A stretch of DNA of 64,000 bases from a virus, in the IMG/VR virus record IMGVR_UViG_3300044641_003548, positions 37,149 to 101,148 of that record. One strand, written 5' to 3'. Positions within the stretch are counted from its first letter, which is position 1; the number at the start of each line of letters is the position of its first letter. The notes under the pieces were generated by a model that saw nothing but the letters and a program-made list of their open reading frames with translations, searched no databases and was not told where the DNA came from. The position numbers and the translations under genes are program-made. Shown here piece by piece: positions 63,433 to 64,000 of the stretch.

Positions 63433-64000
63433 TTATTGTGCTTTAATTGATTTGACTTCGTTGCCGTCTTTGTCAACTAGTTTTAATCCAGCTTGTTGTT
63501 GCTGTTCTAGGAACATAGGGCCTATTGTTTTCATCAAGTGTTCTTGGTTCTCTTGGCAGAAAACATATGAACCACTGTGACGTAACAATACACGCTTATC
63601 AACCCAGATGCGTCCACCGATATCACGCCAGTTTTCACAGAACGTCCAGTCTTCACTGTAGTAACGATTCTGACGAACTGCTGTATCAAAGTAGGTCTTC
63701 AAGTGTTGGTCGAATCTTGGATCTAAACCAATGTCATTCTTATACTGCTTAACAGCAGGATGAGATTTCATCTTCTCAAATACATGCTTCTTCATTAACA
63801 AGAAACCTGTACCTGCTTTAGATACTTCTTGTAAGCCATCAGCCCCTTCTTCTGCACCTTCAAATCCATTAACTACCCACTTGATTGGCATAGTCTTCAT
63901 TGGATACAATCCACCGATAACATCAACGTCACGGTTTAATAGTACCAACAAGTGCCATGGTTCCCAACCAATGTCAGCGTCAACAAAGAATAAGTGTGTT
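63433..64000 (-). CDS. Glycosyltransferase-like protein, C-terminal part
   Basis: The frame continues past the right edge; 188 codons are visible, with FVDADIGWEPWHLLVLLNRD at its start. The DADI segment has the metal-binding DxD form of GT-A transferases, and RDVDVIGGLYPMK and KAGTGFLLMKKHVFEKMKS follow the same family. A DWTFCENWRDIGGRIWVDK end fits acceptor binding. Terminated by a strong hairpin. Substrate unknown. Confidence 0.7.
   Translation of the reverse strand, partial: THLFFVDADIGWEPWHLLVLLNRDVDVIGGLYPMKTMPIKWVVNGFEGAEEGADGLQEVSKAGTGFLLMKKHVFEKMKSHPAVKQYKNDIGLDPRFDQHLKTYFDTAVRQNRYYSEDWTFCENWRDIGGRIWVDKRVLLRHSGSYVFCQENQEHLMKTIGPMFLEQQQQAGLKLVDKDGNEVKSIKAQ

Overview
The window is part of an AT-rich genome of a tailed, T4-like (myovirus-type) bacteriophage. 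It carries a T4-type replication set: family B DNA polymerase with a sliding clamp upstream of it in the same direction, ATP-dependent DNA ligase, and a FEN/RNase H-type 5'-3' exonuclease. Genes are densely packed and stop and start codons often overlap. T4-like late promoter octamers (TATAAATA and variants) precede several genes. No stretch over 300 bases lacks a gene, and I see no tRNA, rRNA, CRISPR array or insertion sequence. The host is probably a planktonic Gram-negative bacterium. A Bug/TctC-type solute receptor and a PstS of betaproteobacterial character make a freshwater Burkholderiales-like host my best guess; this is inference. Capsid, portal and terminase genes are not here; the main virion gene is a 2009-residue tail fibre.

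Layout. 1-8.7 kb (minus): ligase, many small accessory genes, and a cluster of near-identical consensus sigma70 promoters around a duplicated small gene. 8.76-9.25 kb: one plus-strand gene. 9.2-17.3 kb (minus): small proteins, the exonuclease, a ParB-like protein, a GIY-YIG-like protein and UV-damage endonuclease UvdE. 17.4-22.95 kb (plus): a seven-gene operon with no gaps. 22.95-48.9 kb (minus): sugar and glycan enzymes, a 7-deazaguanine pathway (FolE, QueD, QueE and a TGT/DpdA-like transglycosylase, without a recognisable QueC), a DfrB-type dihydrofolate reductase, a Bax-inhibitor-1 membrane protein, five SGNH hydrolases, clamp and polymerase, a TilS-like PP-loop protein, a metalloprotease, a 2OG-Fe(II) oxygenase and the TctC receptor. 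49.0-49.7 kb: a plus-strand methyltransferase. 49.7-64 kb (minus): exported nuclease, Dps, modular cargo-like proteins, the tail fibre operon, a nucleotidyltransferase, PstS under a Pho-box-like operator, and a truncated glycosyltransferase.

The most exciting reading is a head-cargo system. Most proteins of the plus-strand operon, and several elsewhere, begin with a short peptide of the form M-R-x-x-E-F-I-x-E, ending in the [L/I]-x-E signature cut by T4-type prohead proteases. T4 internal head proteins and the injected ADP-ribosyltransferase Alt use the same kind of capsid-targeting leader. Candidate cargo here includes a complete Fe/Mn superoxide dismutase, an ADP-ribosyltransferase-fold protein, a GP88-domain protein, a metalloprotease and modular basic proteins with repeated V-A-E-G junctions. 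If correct, this phage packages and injects an enzyme arsenal at the start of infection.

Other unusual structure: repeated promoter-leader modules; at least seven genes whose start codon sits at the predicted transcription start (leaderless mRNAs); a perfect A_AAA_AAC slippery heptamer near the end of a sulfotransferase-like gene; and three of three convergent gene pairs sharing one TTAA as both stop codons.
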